Source of the DNA: Zizania palustris
Taxonomy: Eukaryota; Streptophyta; Magnoliopsida; Poales; Poaceae
Direction: 5' to 3'
Assembly (NCBI GenBank): GCA_019279435.1
Contig: JAAALK010000288.1
Coordinates: forward strand, 53,557,624-53,621,623
DNA length: 64,000 nt
This document shows, piece after piece, positions 56,534 to 64,000 of this stretch. Position 1 is the stretch's first letter. Each line of letters starts with the position of its first letter. The notes beneath the pieces were generated by a model. The model was not told where the DNA came from. It did not search any database and saw only the letters and a program-made list of their open reading frames with translations. Both the position numbers and the translations under genes were made by a program.

Positions 56534-58032
56534 TTATATGACAAGGACAGCGTTGACAGCGGAGCCAGTAGCTGCAAGGTAAAGGAGTGTAGCTATGGAA
56601 GAATATCTTGTTTTGTCTGCAATGGGCATAGTGAGTGTAGCGAGGTTACTAAGATAATTTTTAATATCATCAAAACTCTTGTGACACTCCGGTGTCCATG
56701 CAAAAACTTCGGACCCTTTCAATGCTTTTAAAATAGGCAAACTTCTCTCCGCAAACCTTGCTAGAAACCTGCTAAGTGCTGCTAGGCGGCCAGTTAGCTT
56801 TTGTACCTGCTTTAAATTTTCCGGAGGAGGCATCCTCTGTAATGCATTTATTTGAGTAGGGCTAGCTTCAATCCCTCTACTCGAAACTAGATACCCTAAC
56901 AATTTTACAGCCTGAGCCCCGAAGATACATTTTTCGGGGTTGACACGGACTCCACATGCCCGAAGGCTATTGAATGTTTCTGCTATGTCTAGGCTATGTT
57001 GGTGCTTTAAAGCACTCTTTATTACAATGTAATCCATATAGGCTTCTACATTGCGGCCTATTTGATGACCTAGAGCTTTAGCAATTAACCTCCAAAAAGT
57101 TGCCCTGACATTTCTTAAGCCGAAAGGCATCCTTACATAGCAGAAGACACCTGAAGGAGTTACAAAGCTTGTTTTGATTTCATCTTCGCGTTTAACCAGA
57201 TTTGATGATATCCAGAATACGCATCGAGGAAGCTTAATAACTCCGAACCAGCAGTGGAGTCAACTAATTGATCAATTCGGGGCATGGGATAGGGGTCACG
57301 GGGGCATGCTTTATTCAAGGATGTAAAATCGATACACATGCGCCACATCCTAGAAGATTTCTTTCTGAGGAAGACTGGGTTGGCTAACCACTCTGTATGA
57401 GCTACTTCTCTGATAATCCCAGCCCTCAGCAACTTTTCCACTTCTGCCTTAGCAAGGATGGCCCTCTCCGTAGATAAGTTCCAAAGTCCTTGTTGGACAG
57501 GTCGAACCCTCGGGTTCACAAGCAAGCTATGCTCAATTATATCTCGACTAACTCCGGGAATGTCTTCATGAGACCATGCAAAGACATCCAAATTTTCTTC
57601 GACTACTTTCTCTAACGAAGTAGCGACGTCTGGAGGCAAATCTTTGCCAAACTGAAATGAATAATCTTTGCCGTCTTTGACAATAACCTTCGTTACAATC
57701 TCTCCGTCGGGGCTGGGTCTTGGGAAGGACTTCTTCGAAGGTTCACCTGAAGCAGAGATATCCTCCGGATTTCCTTGTACACTGTTCACTTGTCTTGGGT
57801 CGAGAGGGGGGCCATGACCATATTCTGCTCTTCGCGCAGTGGCTTGATCTCCGAAGACAGTGAGCACTCCCGCTTGCGTGGGCATCTTCATACATAAATA
57901 GTTAAGATGTGCCACGGCTCCGAACTGATTTAACAAGCCCCTCCCGAAGATAACATTATATGCATACGGGGCATCTACAACATCGAAAATCACCTCCTCC
58001 TGTCCTTGCCAGTAGCCCCTCTCCAAAAGCAA
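56534..58032 (-). pseudogene. Reverse transcriptase with altered active site (element C)
   Basis: 58032-57160 carries the linker (YGHGPPLDPRQVN, ENLDVFAWSHEDIPG) and the RT fingers (TEWLANPVFLRKK, CIDFTSLNKACPRDPYPMPR, FLDAYSGYHQIWL). A frameshift near 57160 leads into 57130-56534 (MPFGLRNVRATFWRLIAKAL). The catalytic motif reads YMDY at 57029-57040, with the second aspartate changed by two base changes. The thumb follows (KCIFGAQAVKLLGYLVSSRG), with an insertion (RYSSIATLL) in the connection. Not active as written. Confidence 0.9.
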
Positions 58033-58306
58033 CCTCCAGACCTATTTGGCCGAGGGCATCAAGAGGGGGTCCTGCGAAGCCTTGCAAAGGACGAGCTGCA
58101 GAGAGGAGATTTTTTCTGGAGATACAGAGATGATCGAAGGCTTGAACGAAGATAATATCTGCTGAACTCCCTCCATCAATCAGCACTGTCCGTACTTTAG
58201 TCCCTGCTATGTCGGCAGTAATGACAAGGGGATCTGCATGCGGAAACTTTATGTCAGCTGCATCATCTGTAGAGAAAGATATTGGCACATGGGACCACTC
58301 AGGCAT
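57956..58306 (-). pseudogene. Aspartic protease (element C)
   Basis: FPHADPLVITADIAG leads to VRTVLIDGGSSADIIF, with the active-site aspartate at residue 44 of the frame. ARPLQGFAGPPLDALGQIG follows. A one-base shift near 58010 moves the reading into the RT frame. It would process the gag-pol polyprotein. Confidence 0.8.
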
Positions 58307-58360
58307 GGTAGCTGCGGACGAAGAAGTTCAAATATGGCCCACTTCCCGAACATATTCTCT

Positions 58361-58896
58361 TCACTGTCTCTTCGACATACTGCTGAGAGTCCCTCCTCCG
58401 GAAATGGGGAGGAATACTCTTTTACCTCGATCTTGACCATCTTCCTGCTTCGGAGGTGGCATAATATTGACCACCGGAGGTTGTCTTGTAGGGTCGAAGT
58501 TGTCTATGCGTGCCACAGCCTGGATAGGATCCGGACGTACCTCGGAAGGAACTCGGTCAGTAGTGCCTCGACCCGAGGTTCTTTCAACGTACTCGCCTCT
58601 TAAAGCGAGTATAGACTTGCACGCATCAGTAGCGTGACTTCGATTGTCACCATGGATGCAACAGAAGAAGGCCTGGATTTTGCAAATCGGCTTCCCTGGC
58701 GGCCTCCAGCCGCTAGTCTTGCTTCCCGAGGCTTGTGAAGTCTTAGGGGCAAATTTCTGCTGTGAGCAATGTTCAAGACTTCTGAACGAGGATGCTTTTG
58801 CCCCCAACGTCTGTCATGCTGGACTTCGATGTTAGGCCCCTGTGAAGGTGTTGAAGTCTTCACATCGAACATGATTTCATGCAGGATTGACGGAGT
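58361..58896 (-). pseudogene. gag-protease linker with zinc-knuckle-like motif (element C)
   Basis: The segment after the gag stop. 58619-58663 reads CCIHGDNRSHATDAC, a C-x-H-x5-H-x4-C arrangement seen in place of CCHC in Tat elements. Upstream frames (58600-58872) contain a second reading of the basic linker, so a frameshift lies near 58700. RNA binding is the likely role. Confidence 0.65.
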
Positions 58897-59682
58897 TCAA
58901 GCAGTTCTCCGAAGCCACCCTTCTTCTGACCTAGCATATTCTTCAAAATAATCCATCAGCTGAGCAATGGAGGATATATGTTTCCGATGAAGTTTATCAA
59001 GGAGGCCCGCATGGGTAACTCCCTCTCGAGCTGCATCAACTATGGGGGATGTAGTCAGCCCTCGAATTTGCGACTTCGTATGGGCGAAGCGCTTGAAAAA
59101 TTGTCTTAAAGTCTCTCTAGGCAGCTGCTTCACATGGAAAATACTTCCCGTAGACATTGTGGGTACGAAGGTACCCTGAAAGTTACTTATGAACTTCTTC
59201 CTTAATTGCTCCCAGGTTCTAATTGATCCTGGCTTCAAGGACCAAAACCATCGCAAAGCCACCCCTTCGAGAGCAAGAGGGAAACACTTGGCCATGGTGT
59301 CCCGCACTCCTCCACTGCCCTCAATCGCCAAAGCATAAGAACGGGAGAACACCCCAGGGTCCTCATCTCCAGAATACTTATAGAGCTTCGAAGTTTTAAA
59401 CTTAGGGTCGAAGCGCACTTTCTGTAGCTCGGGATGCAGCGGAGACTCGCTATCGAAGGAAGCGTTCTCTGTGGCTTCGGGATAAGGAAGTTCGTCGTCT
59501 TGAGGCACTTCGGAAATGATCGGGGTGGACTGAGAACGAAGCCTATCTGCGGCCTCTTGTCTCCACCTCGCCACTTCAGCTTGGAGACTGCCCATCTGAG
59601 TTGCCATGTCGCTAGGATCATCTTCATTTCCTCCGGAAGGATATTCCGGGTCTTGAGAACTGTACGGGTCTTGAGTTGCCAC
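58897..59682 (-). CDS. gag capsid region (element C)
   Basis: The longest clean coding stretch of the window, 261 codons. The frame is open from the primer site (GTG at 59682). The first ATG is at 59607 (MATQMGSLQAEV), the likely start, giving about 236 residues. A charged N-terminal helix (ARWRQEAADRLRSQ) is followed by the Retrotrans_gag domain: LYKYSGDEDPGVFSRSYALA, ALRWFWSLKPGSIRTWEQL, SNFQG, FFKRFAHTKSQIRGL and MDYFEEYARSE. It stops at 58897 (WLRRTA-stop), where gag-pol of relatives may read on. It would build particles in the cytoplasm. It belongs to a dead element. Confidence 0.8.
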   Translation of the reverse strand: MATQDPYSSQDPEYPSGGNEDDPSDMATQMGSLQAEVARWRQEAADRLRSQSTPIISEVPQDDELPYPEATENASFDSESPLHPELQKVRFDPKFKTSKLYKYSGDEDPGVFSRSYALAIEGSGGVRDTMAKCFPLALEGVALRWFWSLKPGSIRTWEQLRKKFISNFQGTFVPTMSTGSIFHVKQLPRETLRQFFKRFAHTKSQIRGLTTSPIVDAAREGVTHAGLLDKLHRKHISSIAQLMDYFEEYARSEEGWLRRTA

Positions 59683-59690
59683 GGCGCCAA
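59678..59690 (-). other. Primer binding site of element C (Asp-tRNA-like)
   Basis: TTGGCGCCGTGGC on the element strand, one base from the LTR. The first nine or ten bases match the TGGCGCCGTTGCC site complementary to aspartate tRNA in plant gypsy elements. Confidence 0.75.
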
Positions 59691-59691
59691 C

Positions 59692-60185
59692 TGTTGGCGT
59701 AAAAGATTACGCTAACAGGTTTTCAGAGATTGGAAACTAACAAACGAAGTGTTTATAAGTGAACTATTCCAAGCCTCTGAATTGGATAATAACTTGAAGT
59801 AATTCGAAGTAGTGTATTGAATAACTGAGTATTCGATCCTCATTACAGGGTATAATTGGGGGTATTTATAGGTAAAAATCATAAGGAAAAGACCTTTTTA
59901 CCCCTCTATTACAACCGACATAGTGGAAACTATTCGGTACACTTAATAGGGCTAAAATGGTAAAAGACTAATCTAATGAGAAAGACAATAAGTCTTCCAT
60001 CCTAGCTAGCAGGTAGGTTCTCTGAAGAGTCGACGTTCGAAGCTATACTCTGAACAAGAGTCTGCATTGATTCTTCGAACTTGACCCAGTACTAAACTAG
60101 AATTAGATACTGGAACTTCGGTTTAATAGATTGCCTTCGTCTTTTTACTGTAGTGAACCTGAGGATGAAGTATTTTCCCCCAACA
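59692..60185 (-). repeat. Element C, 5' LTR
   Basis: Same ends as 49139-49632, with a minus-strand TATA at 59863-59870. TCGGC follows at 60186-60190. Confidence 0.95.
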
Positions 60186-60190
60186 TCGGC

Positions 60191-61075
60191 GGTGGGGTTC
60201 CGACGGGGTTCATCAGCGATGGAGTGGTGGCCGAGGTCTGGGTGGGGCCTACGGTTACTGGAGTAGTGGCGGAGGTGTGTCGTTAAAACGGTGTCGCGAG
60301 CGTTCTGTTCAGCCTAAGTGCGAATAGGCTGTGCGGGCTGGACGCGGTCTACGCGTACGGTTTAAATAGGGGCACCGGCAGGGGTAGAGGGGGCGCAATC
60401 GGGGGGGGGACCGAGAATAAAACCTCTCATCAACGCCGGCGAGCTCCTTCTGTGCATGCGCACACTTGATCCAGGACGACGGCACGTGGAATAACAGGAG
60501 AAACGGTTGGCAGGGCGCGGGGGTTGGAATGCCGGGCTTAATTCAGGGGGAGTGGATCGGGGAGGGATTTATTGGCGGATCTCGTGGGGACGACGGATCT
60601 GACAGGCGGGGGCCACCGGTCAGCGGGCACGGGGTGAGGGCGAGGCAACGGGATGCGACCGACAGGTGGGGCCGAGTCGTCGGGCGCGCGCGCGGAGGGA
60701 GGGGGGTCACTAACTAATGGGGCTCGTCTGTCAGTGCGGGGCATGGGGAGGGAGTGGGCTGGGCCGGCTCGTGGAGGGAGAAGAGAGGGAGGGGCCCATT
60801 ACTATTTAAATAATTTTTTGAATAAATTTAATTGCTGAAATTGATTTAAAATGTTTGGGTTGCTTCCAAGGGTGATAAAAATTTGTAAAAATTCTCAAAA
60901 ATATATCTTGGCCTTGGGATCATATACAAGATTTTCTAGCCTTTGTTTTGGATATTTCATCTAGGTTCTAGTTCATTTAAGCCTATAAGGGTATTAAAGG
61001 TATTTCAAAATAAATCATTTCCAGAAAATATAATAAATGGTATTTTTATTTTCTCTAAAAATTTGGGGTGTTACA
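60191..61075 (+). repeat. Solo LTR M, right part
   Basis: GC-rich to about 60800, then AT-rich, ending AATTTGGGGTGTTACA. A TATA-like sequence is near 60361. AGCCT follows at 61076-61080. The frames at 60466-60838 are GC-driven and not supported as genes. Confidence 0.8.
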
Positions 61076-62303
61076 AGCCTCCTCCTCTGCCAGGCTTCGA
61101 CATGACCGGAGCAGTCTCCCGAAAAAGGAAGGGCACCCCCAAGACCTCTAAGAAGGCTGCTAAGACTCCCATCAAGAGAGGAAAAAAGACCACCAAGCCC
61201 CCTAGGCCTTCGTCCTCTCCATCTTCGCTCAGCATTCGGAGCTCCTCTTCGGAGGTGTCAGAAGAGAAAGATTCGAATGTGCAGATAGGAAAGAAGCTAG
61301 AAGAATACCTACATCAGGGTGACGAAGGGGAATCTCACGTCGCAGCTGAAGACCTCCCTCAGGAAACTATGGAAGCCACAGTGGAGGTCCCCTCCGAACC
61401 AGCCAGAACGGAACCTGGGTTAGAGTTTGGAAATTCTAACTCGCCCGTAATCGGAGTAGTAGCGATGGAAGTCATGGCTTCGACGTCGGCTACTCTGACA
61501 CAAACTACGGGGGATGTCCTCGATGAGTACCTCTAGATGTACGAGTATCTGGGGGATCCTGAAATTCTTCCTCAAGGAGTGGACGAAGGTATACCCTCGA
61601 CTTTCCTTTGAATTCCTGAAATAACTTCAATGCTTCATTGGAACTTCAATGGACATTCAATGAATACCTTGTACTTTGCAGGTGCGTCGAGGAGCAGCAT
61701 GGCTCCATCCCATGATAGAGCTTCGGTTCCTCTCGGAGATGAGGCTCCGGTTCAGGTGGCGGCTCCGATGACCGAGGTTGTTTCAGGTGGTGTGACTCTG
61801 CCTGAAGGAGCAACGCTCGAAGGAGGATCCACTCCGGTCGAGGCAGCAGCTCTAGTTTTTGTACCGGGGAGAGGTAAGGGCAAGACGGGACAGTCACCCT
61901 CTCCCCTATCTGACGATGATGCCTTCATCCAATGATCCTTTGGTGGATGCTTCGGAAGAAGATACTGCTAAAGACGATCAATGGGCCATATCCTGGCTCC
62001 CGCTACTGGCTTCGTTTCTGGAGAAGCGGACAGGGCTCCGAGCCCTTATGGAGCCCTTGGCAGATAAGTGCCAAGAGGTCGAGAGCTCTGAGATGGTCTC
62101 CATCTTAAGCGAGGCCAGCGGACCGTAGCCTCGACTTGGCCCTCAAAAGGGCTATCCTTCAGGTATGCAACATACAACAAGTATACTTAGTTAATAAAAA
62201 ACGGTATTGTACTCACTTTGCATTCTTTGCAGCAATTCGTACTTGCTAGAGCGGCAACGACTTCCAATGAGCTCGAAACCAATCGGCTCAAAAGGAAGGT
62301 TAC
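61076..62303 (+). pseudogene. Antisense extra gene of element D, continued
   Basis: It continues the exon cut at 46795. A basic segment (SRKRKGTPKTSKKAAKTPIK) that may be a nuclear signal is followed by a serine/glutamate-rich acidic part, open to 61536. Intron b at 61589-61681 (GAAG|GTATACC to CTTTGCAG|GTGC). An exon with ASRSSMAPSHDR and a linker follows. Then 61940-62162 (GLRALMEPLADKCQEVESSE). Intron c at 62163-62232 (CAG|GTATGC to TTTGCAG|CAATTC). The coiled-coil exon starts QQFVLARAATTSNELETNRL and is cut by a copia LTR at 62304. Confidence 0.7.
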
Positions 62304-63509
62304 TGTAGGACCGAAAGTTGCGACCAGAGGGGGTGAATGGGCACCTAAAAAATTCTTTCAAATCAATGGCCTTCTCCCAACACCCAACACACCTCAACAG
62401 ACAATCAGCATGAGCAAAAACCGATCACAGGTACTAAAAATAATATAGCCCAAAATCGACCAGTGTCCTAATCGAAAAGACACCAACACAATGCTTAAAG
62501 GTAGATCAATAGGACATTCAACTCATATTCAAGCATCACAGGAACAATCATCACAGTCATTTAACCAACAACACAATAACTGCAGATGATTAAATATGTT
62601 CTCAACCAATCACAAATCACAGGCAGTTCATTTAAAAGTCATGCACACTATTTGAAGCCTTTAAAAAAACTAGCACAACTAGATCTAGTCAATTAAATGT
62701 GCTGGGAGATAATCCATTCATTCTAGAATATTCTGAATGAAAACAATGCACGAAAAACGAGAAGCAAGGTTGCTAATTTAGTTTTTCTCCTGTGAACAAT
62801 GTGCTACCAGTGCTGCTATTCTGCCGCAAATGTTGTAGAAAAGAACAAAACCTACACACGCAATCAAGTACTAGTTGCAGTCCAGTCAAAATCAGAGATC
62901 CGAGTCTAGCGATGAACCGTGATTAGGCATAACAATCTAGAAACAGTAAACAGTGCATGGATTGGATTTGCTTGTTCTTGTGTGTGTGGCCGATGGTGCA
63001 ATGCTTGAGCCTCGTGTGTTCCGCCCGGATGCAATTACTGCACGGCAGTGCCTTCGCCTCGAGATGCGCAACTTAGAAGTCCTGTCGCGTAGAGCTGCTT
63101 CTCCCGATGCCTGGTCTGCTGCTGCTTCCATGGGATGTGATCACGCGGCATCAACAAGCAAGAGCACCGAGTCTCGTGCGCATGCTGCCACCTGGCTCCT
63201 AGCAGACGCCTGCGAGCACGCTACTCCACGCCGTTAGTCACGCCTGATGTCCTGCTGCTGCAGCCACCGACAGCCACACCGGGTCTACCGCACACCTGCC
63301 ACGCGCTCCGTCCCGAGACGCGATCAGCAGTGCCACGCGCAGCCACGCCTGTTGCAGCTGCTGCTTTGGTCGGCGGAGTGCCTCCTGCCGCATGCGCCTA
63401 TGCGCCGCCCGATGTAGCGAAGATAAGGAAAAAATGGTGACGACGGTGAGATGGAAACTTTGGCCGGAGAAAAATAGATTGTGGAAGTGGAAAAAACTGT
63501 GGGGAAAAT
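62304..63509 (-). repeat. Copia LTR N1 (SIRE/Maximus type), possibly truncated
   Basis: It starts TGTAGGACCGAAAG like the J and K LTRs, and its first 250 bp follow the K LTR closely in reverse. It runs until the next LTR start at 63510. It holds the GTGTCC/GACACC hairpin (62463-62485) seen in K. The GC-rich part (63000-63410) is LTR. The other end is not visible, so its true limit is unknown. Confidence 0.7.
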
Positions 63510-64000
63510 TGTAGGACCGAAAGTAGCGACCAGAGGGGGGGTGAATGGGCGCCTTAAAAATTCTTTCGAATCAATGGCCTGCTCCCAATACCCGACGCAC
63601 CTCAAAAGACTAAGCAGGAAAACATGAACAGATTGCCTAAGTCTAAAGGTATCTAGCCTAGAAGCAACAAATGTTAAGAATAGAGATACATCAATACAGT
63701 GCTAAAAGACAGATAAACAGTATACACAAGACAGGGCAAATCAAACTCCTCAGTACAGCAATCTAAGTGCACAAAGAGTGGAATGAGAAGTTACTATTCG
63801 AAATCTGTCTCCTGTTCAAAACTTGGCGAAGCCTGCTTCGCTGGTCGAAGCCTGCTTCGGAGTTGCTTGTCGAAGTCGAGCGAAGGTTATAGTTGACATG
63901 CCGAAGGTTGTTTGGTCTAGCCTAGTTCGAGTGTGGCAAAGAGCGAAGTATGCTTCGAAGCGAAATATGAGAGTATCGAAGCTTGCTTCGAACAGAGTAC
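63510..64000 (-). repeat. Copia LTR N2, partial
   Basis: A second LTR start in the same orientation, 1,206 bp after the first: TGTAGGACCGAAAGTAGCG. The first 110 bp resemble N1 and then diverge. It includes the hairpin motifs at 63827-63990 and runs off the window. Confidence 0.75.
63827..63990. repeat. CGAAGCNNGCTTCG hairpins in LTR N2
   Basis: Short palindromes at 63827-63840, 63846-63859, 63944-63957 and 63977-63990. Arms are CGAAGC/GCTTCG or close variants (CGAAGTATGCTTCG). Same design as the cluster at 32261-32837 in the gypsy-side element I. Confidence 0.85.

Larger units (their letters stand above)
49139..60185 (-). mobile_element. Structurally complete Tat-lineage Ty3/gypsy element C (11.0 kb)
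   Basis: Two 494-bp LTRs, target duplication TCGGC (49134-49138 and 60186-60190), primer site, polypurine tract, gag, pol and an antisense extra gene are all present. Order on the element strand: LTR, primer site, gag, protease, RT, RNase H, archaeal-type RNase H, integrase, 60-bp repeats, antisense gene, LTR. The LTRs differ at about 25 sites by eye (about 5%), so insertion is not recent. Frameshifts and the RT change YMDD to YMDY make the copy non-functional. Confidence 0.93.
46796..61075 (+). mobile_element. Solo LTR M (about 3.2 kb), split by element C
   Basis: LTR ends TGTGACGCCCTG and GGGTGTTACA, flanked by AGCCT on both sides. Without element C (49139-60185) and one copy of TCGGC, the LTR is 2,343 + 885 = 3,228 bp. 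Length and ends fit the Tekay/Del group of chromoviruses, which have very long LTRs. A TATA-like TTTAAATAGGGG near 60361 suggests plus orientation. No internal region remains, so the parent was lost by LTR-LTR recombination. Confidence 0.8.

Noticed and set aside
60466..60838. Glycine/arginine-rich ORFs right of element C
   Set aside because: GC-driven frames inside the solo LTR; no similarity to a known protein is visible.
63001..63237. 94-codon ORF in LTR N1
   Set aside because: GC-rich LTR part equivalent to the region at 12000-12400 of K; no domain and not kept between copies.

Overview
This window looks like a heterochromatic retrotransposon nest from a grass (Poaceae). The evidence is the dense nesting of long LTR retrotransposons of the SIRE/Maximus type (Ty1/copia) and the Tat type (Ty3/gypsy), the GC-rich first exon of a captured gene, and many GT-AG introns. 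I found no intact host gene, no RNA gene and nothing bacterial. One scaffold gap of exactly 1000 N lies at 35942-36941. The species cannot be read from the sequence.

Left half. A Tat element on the minus strand (element A, 1-1121, gag plus 5' LTR) sits inside the 3' LTR of a minus-strand SIRE-type copia element (J, 1122-8011). J keeps gag but has lost protease, integrase and RT. J lies against the gag of a second, plus-strand SIRE-type element (K, 8012-12885), which keeps a decayed pol and a 3' LTR. K ends inside the gag of a plus-strand Tat element (E, 12886-22171). E is also interrupted by a 5,015-bp CACTA DNA transposon (15105-20119, target duplication ATA) that carries eleven exon-like pieces, with introns, of a plant TPR-protein gene. 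E ends at the LTR of a different Ty3/gypsy element (F, minus strand, 22172-24690).

Right half. Plus-strand Tat element G (about 24745-28432) is interrupted by copia element L (28433-30539). L is interrupted by minus-strand Tat element B (3' LTR 30540-30984, the rest from 36942 to 44703). B's LTR is split by plus-strand element I (30985 into the gap). B's gag is split by minus-strand Tat element D (44704 onward). D is split by a 3.2-kb solo LTR (M, 46796-61075, duplication AGCCT), which is itself split by the one structurally complete element, C (49139-60185, duplication TCGGC). D resumes at 61076 and is cut again at 62304 by copia LTRs that run off the window.

How the parts work together. 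The Tat elements carry gag, protease, RT, RNase H, a second archaeal-type RNase H and integrase on one strand. On the opposite strand, between the 3' LTR and the end of pol, they carry an extra gene. It begins with a domain like the 'putative gypsy type transposon' family and continues into coiled coils. In C and D it has its own TATA box 102-107 bp before an ATG. It has GT-AG introns at matching positions in C, D, I, B and G. The extra gene and pol converge on a spacer of about 60-bp tandem repeats. This antisense spliced gene is the most interesting system here. Extra antisense ORFs are known in Tat-lineage elements; the promoter and intron structure are what I read from this sequence. Every copy is damaged by frameshifts, stops, deletions or active-site changes (YMDY in C, YMND in B).
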